From: CBDDFQ01 sp965227035
Lineage (GTDB): Bacteria; Pseudomonadota; Gammaproteobacteria; Burkholderiales; Burkholderiaceae_C
Length of the DNA stretch: 64,000 nucleotides
NCBI GenBank assembly: GCA_965227035.1
Contig: OZ245724.1
Span: forward strand, 1,550,001-1,614,000
Reading direction: 5' to 3'
In this document: one piece after another, positions 49,477-61,831 of the stretch
How the letters are laid out: each line of letters begins with the position of its first letter
How positions within the stretch are numbered: the first letter of the stretch is position 1
Notes under the pieces: generated by a model
Told to the model about the DNA's origin: nothing
The model's input: the letters and a program-made list of their open reading frames with translations, nothing else
Databases searched by the model: none
Position numbers and translations under genes: made by a program

Positions 49477-49950
49477 ATGGCCACCAAATCCGACACCTCA
49501 TCACGTATTGCCGACAACAAGAAAGCGGCCTTTAACTACTTCTTCGAAGAGCGCTTCGAGGCGGGCATCGTGCTGGAAGGCTGGGAAGTCAAATCGGTGC
49601 GGGAAGGCAAGGTTCAGCTGACCGATGGCTACGTCGTCGTCCGCGAAGGCGAGCTTTTCCTGATCGGCTGCCAGATCAACCCGCTCAAAAGCGCCTCGAC
49701 GCATGTCAATCCGGACAATGTCCGAACGAAAAAACTGCTCATGCACAAGGAGCAGATTCGCAAGCTGATCGGCAAAGTCGATCAAAAGGGATTCACCCTG
49801 GTGCCCATCAACCTGCACTGGAAAGACGGCAAAGTGAAGCTCGATCTGGCGCTTGCCAAGGGTAAAGCCGAGCACGACAAGCGCAATGTGATCAAGGATC
49901 GCGAAGGCAAGCGGGAAGTCGAACGGGTCATGAAAAGCCGCCACAAATAG
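49477..49950 (+). CDS. smpB: SsrA-binding protein SmpB
   Basis: The 157-residue trans-translation factor delivers tmRNA to stalled ribosomes. The beta-barrel core is visible (AFNYFFEERFEAGIVLEGWEVKSVREGKVQL), with the RNA-contact segment LLMHKEQIRKL and the basic C-terminal tail (DREGKREVERVMKSRHK) that folds into the mRNA channel. ATG 49477 is used rather than the upstream TTG 49468. The stop codon lies within a terminator hairpin. Confidence 0.96.
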   Translation: MATKSDTSSRIADNKKAAFNYFFEERFEAGIVLEGWEVKSVREGKVQLTDGYVVVREGELFLIGCQINPLKSASTHVNPDNVRTKKLLMHKEQIRKLIGKVDQKGFTLVPINLHWKDGKVKLDLALAKGKAEHDKRNVIKDREGKREVERVMKSRHK

Positions 49951-49957
49951 GCGGCTT
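49935..49957. terminator. Bidirectional terminator over smpB stop codon
   Basis: AAGCCGCC (49935-49942) pairs perfectly with GGCGGCTT (49950-49957) around a 7-base loop. On the minus strand the stem is followed by TTTCAT, so it can act for both smpB and the convergent enoyl-CoA hydratase-family gene. The left arm overlaps the last codons of smpB. Confidence 0.65.
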
Positions 49958-49969
49958 GTCCTGTCTGCA

Positions 49970-51121
49970 TCAGGGCGCGAGATGGCGTAACGGATGGGCG
50001 TGATCCGGCCACGGGTTCACGAAGTACTCCGCCACCATCTCTGGCGTCACGTCCTCTATTCGCGGCGGATTCCACTTCGGAGACTGATCCTTGTCGATCA
50101 CCAACGCCCTGATTCCTTCCACCGTTTCCGCCGCTTTTCCGGGGCGAACATGAAAGCAGTTGCGAACCATGATTCGCTCCATCCAGAGGTCTTGCGCGAC
50201 GGTCATCGGTTTGCCTTCGTCTTCGCCGAATACACCTTTCGCGCTTCGAATCTGCTGAAGGACTATGTGCAGCATCAGCGGCGAGCGTTTGCGCAAGGTC
50301 AGCGCCGTCGCCTTCAGCCAATCCGACGCGTCCGGCAGAGCGGCGTCACGCTCGATCGAATCGACGATTTCTTTGACGCTTGGCTTGTCGAAATAAGCGT
50401 TTGCCGGATGTGAGGACGCGGTGGCCGGGTCGACCTGCGATGACTCGGCGCCGGACACCTGAAGCATCCACGACTTGAGCGAATCGGTATCGAAAGCGGT
50501 CAACGCGGGTAGCGTCTCCCAGATCTTCTCAAGGCTTGCAGAAGGAATGGCGATGTCGGCCAGTTTGGCTTGAACCGCCTGCTGCGCGTTGATCGTGTCG
50601 CCGGTCAAACCGAGGTACTCGCCGATGAATCCCGGGCACTGCGCCAGAAAATATCCGCCACCCACGTCTGGAAACAGGCCGATCGCCGTCTCGGGCATGG
50701 CCATCTTCGTGCGCTCGGTGACCACACGAAAAGACGCGCCTTGCGTGATCCCCATGCCGCCACCCATGACGATGCCATCGAGAAACGCGATGTACGGCTT
50801 GGGATACGTGTGCGTGAAGTGATTGAGGGTGTATTCCTCGTTGAAAAAATCTTCGAGCGTCGGATCGCCGGCAATGGCCGTGGTGTGCAGGAACCGAATG
50901 TCGCCACCTGCGCAGAAATTACCGAAAGGGCCTTCCTTGCCCATGCCGCGAATCGCGACTGCCTTGACGCGATCGTCGTCTTTCCATTTGAGCAAGGTGC
51001 TCATCAAGTCGCGCACCATGCCGAGCGACAGTGCGTTGAGCGCCTTGGGTCGGTTGAGCGTAATGAATCCGACGTTGCCTTTGACTTCGGCAATCGTGTC
51101 GGGAGATGTCGTCTCTGTCAT
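49970..51121 (-). CDS. 3-hydroxyisobutyryl-CoA hydrolase-like enoyl-CoA hydratase/isomerase family protein
   Basis: The 383-residue crotonase-fold protein has the oxyanion holes NFCAGGDIRFL and DGIVMGGGMGI, plus MPETAIGLFPDVGGGYFLAQ, which is characteristic of the 3-hydroxyisobutyryl-CoA hydrolase subgroup of valine degradation. ATG 51121 overlaps the stop of the upstream exporter gene (ATGA). True crotonases are shorter (about 260). The C-terminal extension (about 270-383) fits HIBCH-type enzymes. A hydratase function cannot be excluded. Confidence 0.88.
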   Translation of the reverse strand: MTETTSPDTIAEVKGNVGFITLNRPKALNALSLGMVRDLMSTLLKWKDDDRVKAVAIRGMGKEGPFGNFCAGGDIRFLHTTAIAGDPTLEDFFNEEYTLNHFTHTYPKPYIAFLDGIVMGGGMGITQGASFRVVTERTKMAMPETAIGLFPDVGGGYFLAQCPGFIGEYLGLTGDTINAQQAVQAKLADIAIPSASLEKIWETLPALTAFDTDSLKSWMLQVSGAESSQVDPATASSHPANAYFDKPSVKEIVDSIERDAALPDASDWLKATALTLRKRSPLMLHIVLQQIRSAKGVFGEDEGKPMTVAQDLWMERIMVRNCFHVRPGKAAETVEGIRALVIDKDQSPKWNPPRIEDVTPEMVAEYFVNPWPDHAHPLRHLAP

Positions 51122-52044
51122 GTGTTGTCTTTCCATCCAAGAATTGCGTTGGTCGCCAGCGCGCCAACCACGACGAATCCGCCAGCCAGCACTTCCGCTG
51201 AAGGACGTTCGCCTGCGCCGATCCAAACAAGAAGAATACCGAAGATGACTTCGAGAAGAGCGAGCAACGCCACCTCGGGCGCACGTAGCGCTTTCGCGCA
51301 ATAGACCGCGAGGATGCATGGCACCGCGAGCTGGAAAAATCCCAGCCCGGCAAGTATTCCCAGATCGCGGCTCGAAGCGCTGAACGGGTACGCGAACGGA
51401 AGCGTCACCAACGACGACACGATCGCGCCTATCAGTACTGCTGGAACCAGATCGACTTTTGCACCGTTGGCCTGCGAACGGTTAACCACGGTCCAGTTGA
51501 TCGATCCCGCGATCGGCACGCACAGTGCAATCAACGTACCGAGGCCGCTGCCCTCGCCCAGCTGCGCGCCGTACATGTACGCAATGCCCAAGCCGGCAAC
51601 CAGTACTGCAATCCAGGTCCTGAGGCGAAGTTTCTGCCCGACCACCAGCCAGGCAATCAGCGCAGTGAACAGCGGCCCAGTCGCCATCGTGATCAACACG
51701 TTGGCCACCGAAGTCATGGTGAGCGCGAGCATGAACGCTGTGAACATGACAGCCCAGCAAATGCCGGACAACCAGAGCCAGGCGCCACCGGTGCGGAATT
51801 CGTCGAACGCGCGTTTCCCACGCGAGATCGCGAAGATCCCGACGAGAGAAAGCACGGTGAAGAAACTTCGCCAGAAGGTCACTTCGAACCCTCTGGCACT
51901 TTCCAGATGCCGCGTCGCAAGACCGGCTACCGACCACATGCTCGTGGTCAGCACCATCAGCCACACGGCAAGCCTGTGGCCGACAGCAAACCGGCGCTTT
52001 TCGAGCCCGTCCGGACTCAGGCGCAAGAAGCGCCTGGGTCGCAT
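51118..52044 (-). CDS. DMT-superfamily (EamA) membrane transporter
   Basis: The 308-residue protein has about ten hydrophobic segments in two EamA repeats: LAVWLMVLTTSMWSVAGLATRHL, then ITMATGPLFTALIAWLV and, in the second half, TWIAVLVAGLGIAYMYG and EVALLALLEVIFGILLVWIGAGE. Members export amino acids or other metabolites. It begins one base inside the typA stop (TGATG) and overlaps the next gene by four, so it belongs to the distal part of the leftward operon. Confidence 0.9.
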   Translation of the reverse strand: MRPRRFLRLSPDGLEKRRFAVGHRLAVWLMVLTTSMWSVAGLATRHLESARGFEVTFWRSFFTVLSLVGIFAISRGKRAFDEFRTGGAWLWLSGICWAVMFTAFMLALTMTSVANVLITMATGPLFTALIAWLVVGQKLRLRTWIAVLVAGLGIAYMYGAQLGEGSGLGTLIALCVPIAGSINWTVVNRSQANGAKVDLVPAVLIGAIVSSLVTLPFAYPFSASSRDLGILAGLGFFQLAVPCILAVYCAKALRAPEVALLALLEVIFGILLVWIGAGERPSAEVLAGGFVVVGALATNAILGWKDNT

Positions 52045-53867
52045 CAGGAGCGGCCGGCGCGCTTGCGTTCGCTTTCCTTCAGGAATCGCTTGCGCAGGCG
52101 AACGCTCTTGGGCGTGATTTCGACCAGCTCGTCGTCCTCGATGAACTCGACGCCGTATTCCAGCGTGAGGTCGATCGGGGGCGTGACCTTGATCGCGTCT
52201 TCCTTGCCGCTCACACGGAAGTTGGTGAGTTGCTTGGTACGCGTTGCATTGACCACCAAGTCGTTATCGCGGCTGTGAATGCCGACGATCATGCCTTCGT
52301 AAACCGGATCGTTCGCCTTGACGAACATGCGACCGCGATCGTCCAGCTTGCCGAGGGCGTAGGTGAAGATTTCACCATCGTCCATCGAGATCAACACGCC
52401 GTTCTTGCGGCCACCGATGTCACCCTTGTGGGCTTCGTAGCTGTCGAAGATGTTGGCGATCAGGCCGGATCCGCGGGTCAAGTTCAGGAATTCGTTGGTG
52501 AAGCCGATGAGGCCACGTGCAGGAATCCGGTATTCGAGACGGACACGTCCGCGGCCATCAGGTTCCATGTTGACCAGTTCGCCCTTGCGCTCGCCCAGAG
52601 CCTGCATGACGCCGCCCTGATGCTGCTCTTCGATGTCAGCCGTGACCAACTCGATGGGTTCGTGCTTTTCGCCATTCACCATTTTCATGACCACGCGCGG
52701 CTTGGACACAGCCATCTCGAAGCCTTCGCGGCGCATGTTTTCCAGAAGAATGGTCAAGTGAAGTTCGCCACGACCCATGACTTCGAAAATACCTTCTTCG
52801 TCGGTTTCGTTCACCTTCAGCGCCACGTTGTGCTGGAGTTCCTTTTGCAGGCGATCCCAGATCTGACGGCTGGTGACGAACTTGCCTTCGCGACCGGCCA
52901 ACGGGCTGGTGTTCACGCAGAAATTCATCGTCAGCGTCGGCTCGTCGACCTTCAGCATGGGCAACGGTGCAGGATTCATCGCATCGGTCACGGTCACGCC
53001 GATACCGATGTCGGGAATGCCGTTGATCAGCACGATTTCGCCGGGGCCGGCTTCGGTGGCCTGAACGCGATCGAGACCCTGGAAGGTCAGGACCTGGTTG
53101 ACACGGCCCTTGAAGCTCTTGCCGTCCGGTCCTTCCATAACGAGGACGTCGGTCATGGGCTTCAAAGTGCCCTGGCTGATTCGGCCGACACCGATACGAC
53201 CCACGAAGGTCGAGAAATCGAGCGCGGAAATCTGGAGCTGGAGCGGAGCGGCCGGATCGCCGGTTTGTGCGGGAACGTGTTCGAGGATGGTGTCGAACAG
53301 GGCCGACATGTCGGGACCCCACTGTTCACCGGCAGCGCCCTCTTCTTTCGACGACCATCCGTTGATACCGGATGCGTAGACGATCGGGAAATCGAGCTGT
53401 TCGTCGGTAGCGCCGAGCTTGTCGAACAGATCGAAAGCGGCATTGACCACCTTGTCCGGGTTCGCGCCTGGCTTGTCGACCTTGTTGACCACGACGATCG
53501 GGCGCAGGCCCAGAGCCAATGCCTTCTTGGTCACGAAACGCGTCTGGGGCATGGGGCCTTCCTGCGCATCGATCAAGAGAACCACGCTGTCGACCATCGA
53601 CAAAGCGCGTTCGACTTCGCCGCCGAAGTCCGCGTGGCCAGGGGTGTCGACGATGTTGATGTGCGTGCCTTTCCAGGTCACGGCGCAGTTCTTGGCCAGA
53701 ATCGTGATGCCACGTTCTTTTTCGATGGCGTTGTTGTCCATCACCGTATCGACGACTTTTTCGTGATCGGAGAAGGTGCCGGACTGGCGAAGAAGCTGGT
53801 CGACCATGGTTGTTTTACCGTGGTCGACGTGGGCGATGATGGCGATGTTGCGGATCTGTTTACTCAT
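52044..53867 (-). CDS. typA: Ribosome-associated GTPase TypA/BipA
   Basis: The 607-residue translational GTPase has G1 (AHVDHGKTT), G3 (DTPGHADF) and G4 (NKVDK), followed by EF-G-like domains III and V and the BipA-specific C-terminal domain (SGLIANIFDSYEAHKGDIGGRKNGVLISM). It helps late 50S assembly and stress adaptation. ATG 53867 overlaps the truB stop (ATGA). It follows truB as in other Burkholderiales. Confidence 0.97.
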   Translation of the reverse strand: MSKQIRNIAIIAHVDHGKTTMVDQLLRQSGTFSDHEKVVDTVMDNNAIEKERGITILAKNCAVTWKGTHINIVDTPGHADFGGEVERALSMVDSVVLLIDAQEGPMPQTRFVTKKALALGLRPIVVVNKVDKPGANPDKVVNAAFDLFDKLGATDEQLDFPIVYASGINGWSSKEEGAAGEQWGPDMSALFDTILEHVPAQTGDPAAPLQLQISALDFSTFVGRIGVGRISQGTLKPMTDVLVMEGPDGKSFKGRVNQVLTFQGLDRVQATEAGPGEIVLINGIPDIGIGVTVTDAMNPAPLPMLKVDEPTLTMNFCVNTSPLAGREGKFVTSRQIWDRLQKELQHNVALKVNETDEEGIFEVMGRGELHLTILLENMRREGFEMAVSKPRVVMKMVNGEKHEPIELVTADIEEQHQGGVMQALGERKGELVNMEPDGRGRVRLEYRIPARGLIGFTNEFLNLTRGSGLIANIFDSYEAHKGDIGGRKNGVLISMDDGEIFTYALGKLDDRGRMFVKANDPVYEGMIVGIHSRDNDLVVNATRTKQLTNFRVSGKEDAIKVTPPIDLTLEYGVEFIEDDELVEITPKSVRLRKRFLKESERKRAGRS

Positions 53868-54850
53868 AAGTTTTCCTCGATGCCGGCAACCTCGCGGTTC
53901 GGCGTATTTTCCAAAATCTGTGCAATCTCGATCGGACTCAAGAGTCTGTCGGGAATAAGTTCACCTGCTGTGACATGCGCGGCGCCCAAGAGCGTCGACG
54001 GTGATTTTCCGAACACGGCTACGCGTTCGTTGTCGGGCCACGACCCACGGCGACGCAGGCCGGACAAAAATCGTCCTGCGTTGTCGGAGTCGAGCTCGAC
54101 GATTTCGTGATCGGCCAGCAGACATGCCACTGGCTTCAGTAATTCCATGCGTTCGGCTTCGGTCTTTTCTGCAAGCGCTTCGAGCGTGACGCATTCGGTC
54201 TGATCGAAGGGCCCAGTGGCCACGCGACGCAGAAAGGTGAGGTGTGCGCCGCATCCGAGCGCTTCCCCGATGTCTTCACCGAGTGTGCGGATGTAGGTTC
54301 CCTTGCTGCAGGTCACGCGGATCTTGACGGCCGCGACACCATCCAGGCCTTCTACGAGCTGAAGGTCGAGGTCGAAAACGATGATGTCGCGCGCGGGACG
54401 ATCGATCTCGACGCCTTCACGCGCGTATTCATAAAGTGCCTTGCCGTCTTTCTTCAACGCGCTGTACATCGGCGGAATCTGCCGCAATGCGCCCGTGAAA
54501 GAGTCCTGCACCTTGGCGAGCGCGTCCGTGTCGATGACCGGCACATCGCGACGGGTCACAACGTCACCTTCGGAGTCGCCAGTGGTTGTCGTGATGCCGA
54601 GCTGGGCCACTGCTTCGTAGGTCTTGTTGGCGTCCAAATGGAGCTGGCTGAATTTGGTAGCCGCACCGAAGCAAAGCGGCAAAACGCCAGATGCCAAAGG
54701 ATCGAGCGTGCCGGTGTGGCCCGCTTTTTCGGCGCGCAACAACCATTTCGCTTTCTGGAGGGCGTCGTTGCTCGACAGGCCCAAAGGCTTGTCCAGTAAA
54801 AGCACCCCATGCACAGGGCGCCTTGCAACCCGTGCACGTGGCGCATTCAT
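53864..54850 (-). CDS. truB: tRNA pseudouridine(55) synthase TruB
   Basis: The 328-residue enzyme makes pseudouridine-55 in the T-loop of tRNAs. The catalytic Asp is in HTGTLDPLASGVLPLC, with GVLLLDKPLGLSSND at the N-terminus and KGTYIRTLGEDIG later. The C-terminal PUA-like region is present (about 250-328). ATG 54850 is used; the longer frame lacks homology. It lies 4 bp after rbfA. Confidence 0.96.
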   Translation of the reverse strand: MNAPRARVARRPVHGVLLLDKPLGLSSNDALQKAKWLLRAEKAGHTGTLDPLASGVLPLCFGAATKFSQLHLDANKTYEAVAQLGITTTTGDSEGDVVTRRDVPVIDTDALAKVQDSFTGALRQIPPMYSALKKDGKALYEYAREGVEIDRPARDIIVFDLDLQLVEGLDGVAAVKIRVTCSKGTYIRTLGEDIGEALGCGAHLTFLRRVATGPFDQTECVTLEALAEKTEAERMELLKPVACLLADHEIVELDSDNAGRFLSGLRRRGSWPDNERVAVFGKSPSTLLGAAHVTAGELIPDRLLSPIEIAQILENTPNREVAGIEENL

Positions 54851-54854
54851 ATAT

Positions 54855-55226
54855 CTAGTCGTCCTGGGCTCGCGAAGACACGGCCTTGGCAATCAAGGCG
54901 TTCATGTCTGCAGCGCGCTCGGTGGTCCGGTCGAACTGGAAATGGAGCGTAGGCACGGTATGAATGTGCAGACGCTTGAACAAACCATTCCGCAGAAAAC
55001 CTGCCGCCTGGTTCAGTGCAATTTCGCACTCGGTGGGTGATCCCACGAGGACGGTAAAAAACACCTTGGCATGCGCGTAATCGGGAGTGACTTCGACACC
55101 CTGAATCGTGACCATGCCCACCCGCGGATCTTTCAATTCGCGGGCGATCAGTTCCGTCAGATCGCGCTGGATCTGATCGGCAACCTTCAGGCCTCGATTA
55201 GGGGTGCTGGCTTGCTTGCGAACCAT
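54855..55226 (-). CDS. rbfA: Ribosome-binding factor A RbfA
   Basis: The 123-residue KH-fold protein acts in late 16S rRNA processing and 30S maturation. Landmarks are RVADQIQRDLTELI-like N-terminus (LKVADQIQRDLTELIAREL), DPRVGMVTIQGVEVTPDYAHAKVF, and LHIHTVPTLHFQFD. It stands between infB and truB, the classic order. Confidence 0.96.
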   Translation of the reverse strand: MVRKQASTPNRGLKVADQIQRDLTELIARELKDPRVGMVTIQGVEVTPDYAHAKVFFTVLVGSPTECEIALNQAAGFLRNGLFKRLHIHTVPTLHFQFDRTTERAADMNALIAKAVSSRAQDD

Positions 55227-55255
55227 CTTTTCTTCTAATCAGTCACGCAGACGCT

Positions 55256-58177
<2,922 letters not shown>

Positions 58178-58201
58178 ATTTGGTTTGGGCCTCCATAACC
58201 G

Positions 58202-59686
58202 TTACTCTTGGCCCGCGAACCAATGCTCGCGTGCCTTGAGGATGAGGGCTTTGGCGTCGTCAGACGACTGGCCGGTAATTTCTGTAAGTTCGTCAACGGC
58301 CAAATCGGCCAGATCGTCACGGGTGTGGACACTGTTTTCAGCGAGCTTGGTGATCAGCTCGGGAGTCAGGCCTTCCAGATCACGCAGATCCTGCGACACC
58401 TCGGCAACGCTTTCTTCGCGGGCGATTTCCATCGTCAGCAAAGCGTCCTTGGCGCGAGTGCGCAATTCATTGACGGTGTCTTCGTCGAAGCTTTCGATCT
58501 CGAGCATTTCGTGGATCGGCACATAGGCAACTTCTTCGAGGGTGTTGAAGCCTTCGGAGATGAGGATGTCGGCGATTTCTTCGTCGACATCGAGCTTTTC
58601 CATGAACAGCTTGCGGCTGGTGTCGGTTTCCGAAGCCTGCTTTTCAGCAGATTCGGCGGCATCCATGATGTTGATCTTCCAGCCGGTGAGCTCGGACGCA
58701 AGACGCACGTTCTGACCGCCGCGACCGATGGCGATGGCGAGGTTTTCCTCGTCGACCACCACATCCATTGCATGCTTCTCTTCATCGACCACGATGGAAG
58801 ACACGTTCGCGGGTGCCAGTGCACCGATCACGAATTGAGCCGGGTCTTCGCTCCACAGAACGATGTCGACACGCTCGCCGGCGAGTTCGTTGGTGACTGC
58901 ATTGACGCGGGTTCCACGAACGCCGACGCAGGTGCCGATGGGATCGACACGCTTGTCATGCGAGAGAACCGCAATTTTTGCGCGCGAACCGGAGTCACGT
59001 GCGCACGATTTGATTTCGAGCAGACCCTGTTCGATTTCCGGCACTTCCTGGCGGAACAGTTCCACCATGAATTCAGGCGCCGAGCGCGACAGGATGATCG
59101 GAGCGCCGCGCAGGGTCAGGTCGACTTCCATGATCATGGCGCGAACCCGATCGCCGGAGCGGAGGTTTTCTTTGGGGATCATCTCACCGCGGCGCAGCCG
59201 TCCTTCGACGCGACCGGATTCGACAATGATGTCGCCCTTGTCCATGCGCTTGACCGTGCCGACGAAGATTTTGTCGCCACGCGACATGAAATCGTTGAGC
59301 AGCATTTCGCGCTCTGCATCGCGGATTTTTTGCAGGATGACCTGCTTGGCAGCCATAGCGCCGATACGACCGATCGGCACCGATTCGACACGCTCTTCGA
59401 TGTGCTCGTCGACTTCGATGTCCGAGATTTGTTCTTTTGCTTCGAACAGCAGAATTTCCTGATCGGGCAGTTGCAGACCCGCTTCGTCCGGCACCACGTG
59501 CCAGCGACGGAAGGTTTCGTATTCGCCCGTGTCGCGGTCGACGGCGACGCGAATGTCTACCTCGCCCTGATAAAGCTTTTTGGTTGCTTGCGCCAGTGCA
59601 GCGTCCACCGCACCGAAAACAACATCACGCTCGACGCTCTTTTCGCGGGAAATAGCTTCCACCAGCATCAACATTTCGCGATTCAT
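58202..59686 (-). CDS. nusA: Transcription termination/antitermination factor NusA
   Basis: The 494-residue factor binds RNA polymerase and nascent RNA. The N-terminal domain (1-130) is followed by an S1 domain, two KH domains (GTCVGVRGTRVNAVTNEL; AIGRGGQNVRLASELTG) and two C-terminal helix-hairpin-helix repeats (about 370-490) as in E. coli. It is separated from rimP by 94 bp and from infB by 24 bp. Confidence 0.97.
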   Translation of the reverse strand: MNREMLMLVEAISREKSVERDVVFGAVDAALAQATKKLYQGEVDIRVAVDRDTGEYETFRRWHVVPDEAGLQLPDQEILLFEAKEQISDIEVDEHIEERVESVPIGRIGAMAAKQVILQKIRDAEREMLLNDFMSRGDKIFVGTVKRMDKGDIIVESGRVEGRLRRGEMIPKENLRSGDRVRAMIMEVDLTLRGAPIILSRSAPEFMVELFRQEVPEIEQGLLEIKSCARDSGSRAKIAVLSHDKRVDPIGTCVGVRGTRVNAVTNELAGERVDIVLWSEDPAQFVIGALAPANVSSIVVDEEKHAMDVVVDEENLAIAIGRGGQNVRLASELTGWKINIMDAAESAEKQASETDTSRKLFMEKLDVDEEIADILISEGFNTLEEVAYVPIHEMLEIESFDEDTVNELRTRAKDALLTMEIAREESVAEVSQDLRDLEGLTPELITKLAENSVHTRDDLADLAVDELTEITGQSSDDAKALILKAREHWFAGQE

Positions 59687-59780
59687 GCCACCGATCTCCT
59701 ATCTAAACGACAACTGCAACGCGGACCCTGGCCATTCGTAGGCCGGAAAGCGCGTGCGCACATATTGCAAATATTCAAAA

Positions 59781-60359
59781 TCATTCGGCGGGTTCATCGC
59801 CCGCTCGGGGCTTGCGCCCCTTGAAATCCACAAGGGGGGCCAATCGTGCTTCGCGTATTTCGTCGAGCGTGAAGCCCAGCACCTGCACAGGAGCCGGACC
59901 CTTTTTCTTGCTGACTTTGGCGCCGGGCTTTACCGGTTTTTCATCCGCCCACACGATTTGCCATCCCTCGACCGCTTTTTCAAGCGTGCCGCGAAATTTC
60001 TTTCTGCTGGCGCTGACTTGTCCGTCAGCCGCCGCGCCCATGGGCGCCTTGAGAGTCACGTCGATCACCTCGCCGGTGAATCGCACAAAATCCTGCTCGT
60101 TCTTCAGCGGTCTGTCGATACCGGGCGAGGACACCTCGAGCCGCCTGTATTCGACACCGTCAACCTCCAGTGCAAACTGCAGCTGGCGGGTTACTTTCTC
60201 GCAATCTTCGACATTGATGACCTGGACGTCGTGTGCAGTTTCTGCAGACCACGGCATATCGATGGTGATGCGCAAAAGGCCTCCGCCCGAGCGCTCGATA
60301 TCTACGAGGTCATAGCCCAGACCGGCTACCGTTTGTTCGACTATCTGCTGTAAGGCCAC
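59781..60359 (-). CDS. rimP: Ribosome maturation factor RimP
   Basis: The 192-residue protein assists 30S assembly. N-terminal part IVEQTVAGLGYDLVDIERSGGGLLRITID and the LEVSSPGIDRPL motif are RimP signatures. The C-terminus is extended and basic (KKKGPAPVQVLGF, then GRKPRAG). The start is GTG 60359. It is the first gene of the translation operon. Its promoter must lie in the 40 bp between it and the terminator at 60395-60439, or within that terminator. Confidence 0.94.
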   Translation of the reverse strand: MALQQIVEQTVAGLGYDLVDIERSGGGLLRITIDMPWSAETAHDVQVINVEDCEKVTRQLQFALEVDGVEYRRLEVSSPGIDRPLKNEQDFVRFTGEVIDVTLKAPMGAAADGQVSASRKKFRGTLEKAVEGWQIVWADEKPVKPGAKVSKKKGPAPVQVLGFTLDEIREARLAPLVDFKGRKPRAGDEPAE

Positions 60360-60394
60360 GTTTGCTTGACTGCTACCTAAAAAGTGAAAAGCGA

Positions 60395-60439
60395 TCGACC
60401 AAAAAAAACGGGCGGTAATTACCCGCCCGTTTGGTCGTG
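60395..60439 (-). terminator. Rho-independent terminator of the cytochrome operon
   Basis: On the minus strand a GC-rich 8-bp stem (ACGGGCGG / CCGCCCGT) with a 7-base loop is followed by eight T's (complement of the A-run 60401-60408), directly downstream of the cytochrome gene ending at 60488. Outer arms CGACCAAA and TTTGGTCG extend the symmetry, so it could also work for the opposite strand. Confidence 0.85.
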
Positions 60440-60487
60440 AAGCTCGTATTCTAACCTGTAAATCATTGATTGCAAACGCTAAACCTG

Positions 60488-61831
60488 CTAGCGCACCCTA
60501 CCCTCGCGATGCAAAAACACCTGAGCAGTCGAGACCGGCGGAGCGTCGTTTCCGAAGGACCTTCGAACATAAGTACTAACGGCCGCAATCTCCGAGTCAT
60601 CCAGCACATGTGCGAACGGCGGCATGCCGAACGGTCGAGGGTTTCCGGCGGTGGCCGGAAGGAACCCGCCCGACAAAACAACCCGCACGACATTGGTCGC
60701 GTTTTGCATATTGACCGCGCGATTGCCCGCCAATGCAGGCCATGCGCCTGCTTTGCCCTCGCCCTTGTCGCCATGGCACTGCGCGCACTGCTGGTTATAG
60801 ATAAGTTCGCCGCGGGTCAGCACCTGCGCAGTCGGTGAATATTCCGCAGCTATCGGAGCGCTGTTTTGCTGAGGCAACTCCTTCAGGAACACGGCCATGG
60901 CATTCAAATCGACGGCATCCAGATATTGAGTGCTGTTGAACACCACCTCGGCCATGGGGCCCATAACGGAGCCTCTCGAGGAAAGCCCAGTTTTGAGCAA
61001 CGCAAGAACTTCGTCGTCGGTCCAGTGCGCCACGCCCGCTTCGTCAGGCGAATTGAGCGACGGCGCGTACCAGTTCTGAACCGGGATCAAACCGCCCCCG
61101 AATTCCGACTGCGATGAGTTGGCAGAAATCGTGGCGCCCAACGCATTTCGCGGGGCATGACAGGCCGCGCAATGGCCGAGTCCGCGCACCAGATACGCGC
61201 CGCGATTCCAGTCGACCGACTTCGATTTGTCCGCTTCGAAGGTAGCGGGCCTGAAAAACAGCGCTCGCCAGAATCCGACCGCCAACTGCGTGCTGTACGG
61301 GAAGCGCAACTCGTTCGGCTTGTTTTGCTGCTCGACGGCTGGAATGGTCTTGAACCAGGCGTAGATCGCGTCTGAATCTTCGCGGGTGACTTCGGTGAAG
61401 TTCGGGTACGGGAACGCTGGATACAACAAGCGTCCGTCTTTGGAGCGGCCGTTATGCATCGCGCGCCAGAATTCCGCAGAACTCCAGCTTCCGATCCCGG
61501 TCTTGGTGTCGGGCGTGAGATTCGGGCCGTAGATGGTGCCGAACGGCGTTTCCAGCGGGAAGCCGCCTGCATAGGCTTCGCCGCCACGGGCGGTATGGCA
61601 AGAGATGCAATTACCAGCCCGAGCCAGATATTCCCCACGCTTGATCTGCTGCGCCTTGGCCGATGGATCGGTAATGGCGGCGGAGTCCCTCAAGGCGTCC
61701 TCGCCCATCAAATTCAGGAAGGTGGCGGTGGCGAACAGGAGCACTGCGCCTAGGACAAGTATCAGTACCGCCGTTTGCAGCTTGCTTCGGCGGTACGTGG
61801 CCGGACGCGGCAGCATCTTGACTGGCTTCAT
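60488..61831 (-). CDS. Membrane-anchored triheme cytochrome c (alcohol dehydrogenase subunit II-like)
   Basis: The 447-residue protein has an N-terminal membrane anchor (about 18-40) and three haem c sites, CISCH (75-79), CAACH (221-225) and CAQCH (349-353). Axial methionines are likely in the RNAL- and MPPF-type segments (FGMPPF). The architecture matches the cytochrome c subunit of membrane-bound alcohol/aldehyde/gluconate dehydrogenases that pass electrons to ubiquinone or an oxidase. The catalytic quinoprotein or flavoprotein subunit is not adjacent. ATG 61831 overlaps the upstream cytochrome stop by four bases. Confidence 0.9.
   Translation of the reverse strand: MKPVKMLPRPATYRRSKLQTAVLILVLGAVLLFATATFLNLMGEDALRDSAAITDPSAKAQQIKRGEYLARAGNCISCHTARGGEAYAGGFPLETPFGTIYGPNLTPDTKTGIGSWSSAEFWRAMHNGRSKDGRLLYPAFPYPNFTEVTREDSDAIYAWFKTIPAVEQQNKPNELRFPYSTQLAVGFWRALFFRPATFEADKSKSVDWNRGAYLVRGLGHCAACHAPRNALGATISANSSQSEFGGGLIPVQNWYAPSLNSPDEAGVAHWTDDEVLALLKTGLSSRGSVMGPMAEVVFNSTQYLDAVDLNAMAVFLKELPQQNSAPIAAEYSPTAQVLTRGELIYNQQCAQCHGDKGEGKAGAWPALAGNRAVNMQNATNVVRVVLSGGFLPATAGNPRPFGMPPFAHVLDDSEIAAVSTYVRRSFGNDAPPVSTAQVFLHREGRVR

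Noticed and set aside
52230..54110. Long open frame on the plus strand over typA and truB
   Set aside because: It reads the complement of highly conserved coding regions, and its translation has no recognisable domain or start signals. It reflects codon bias.
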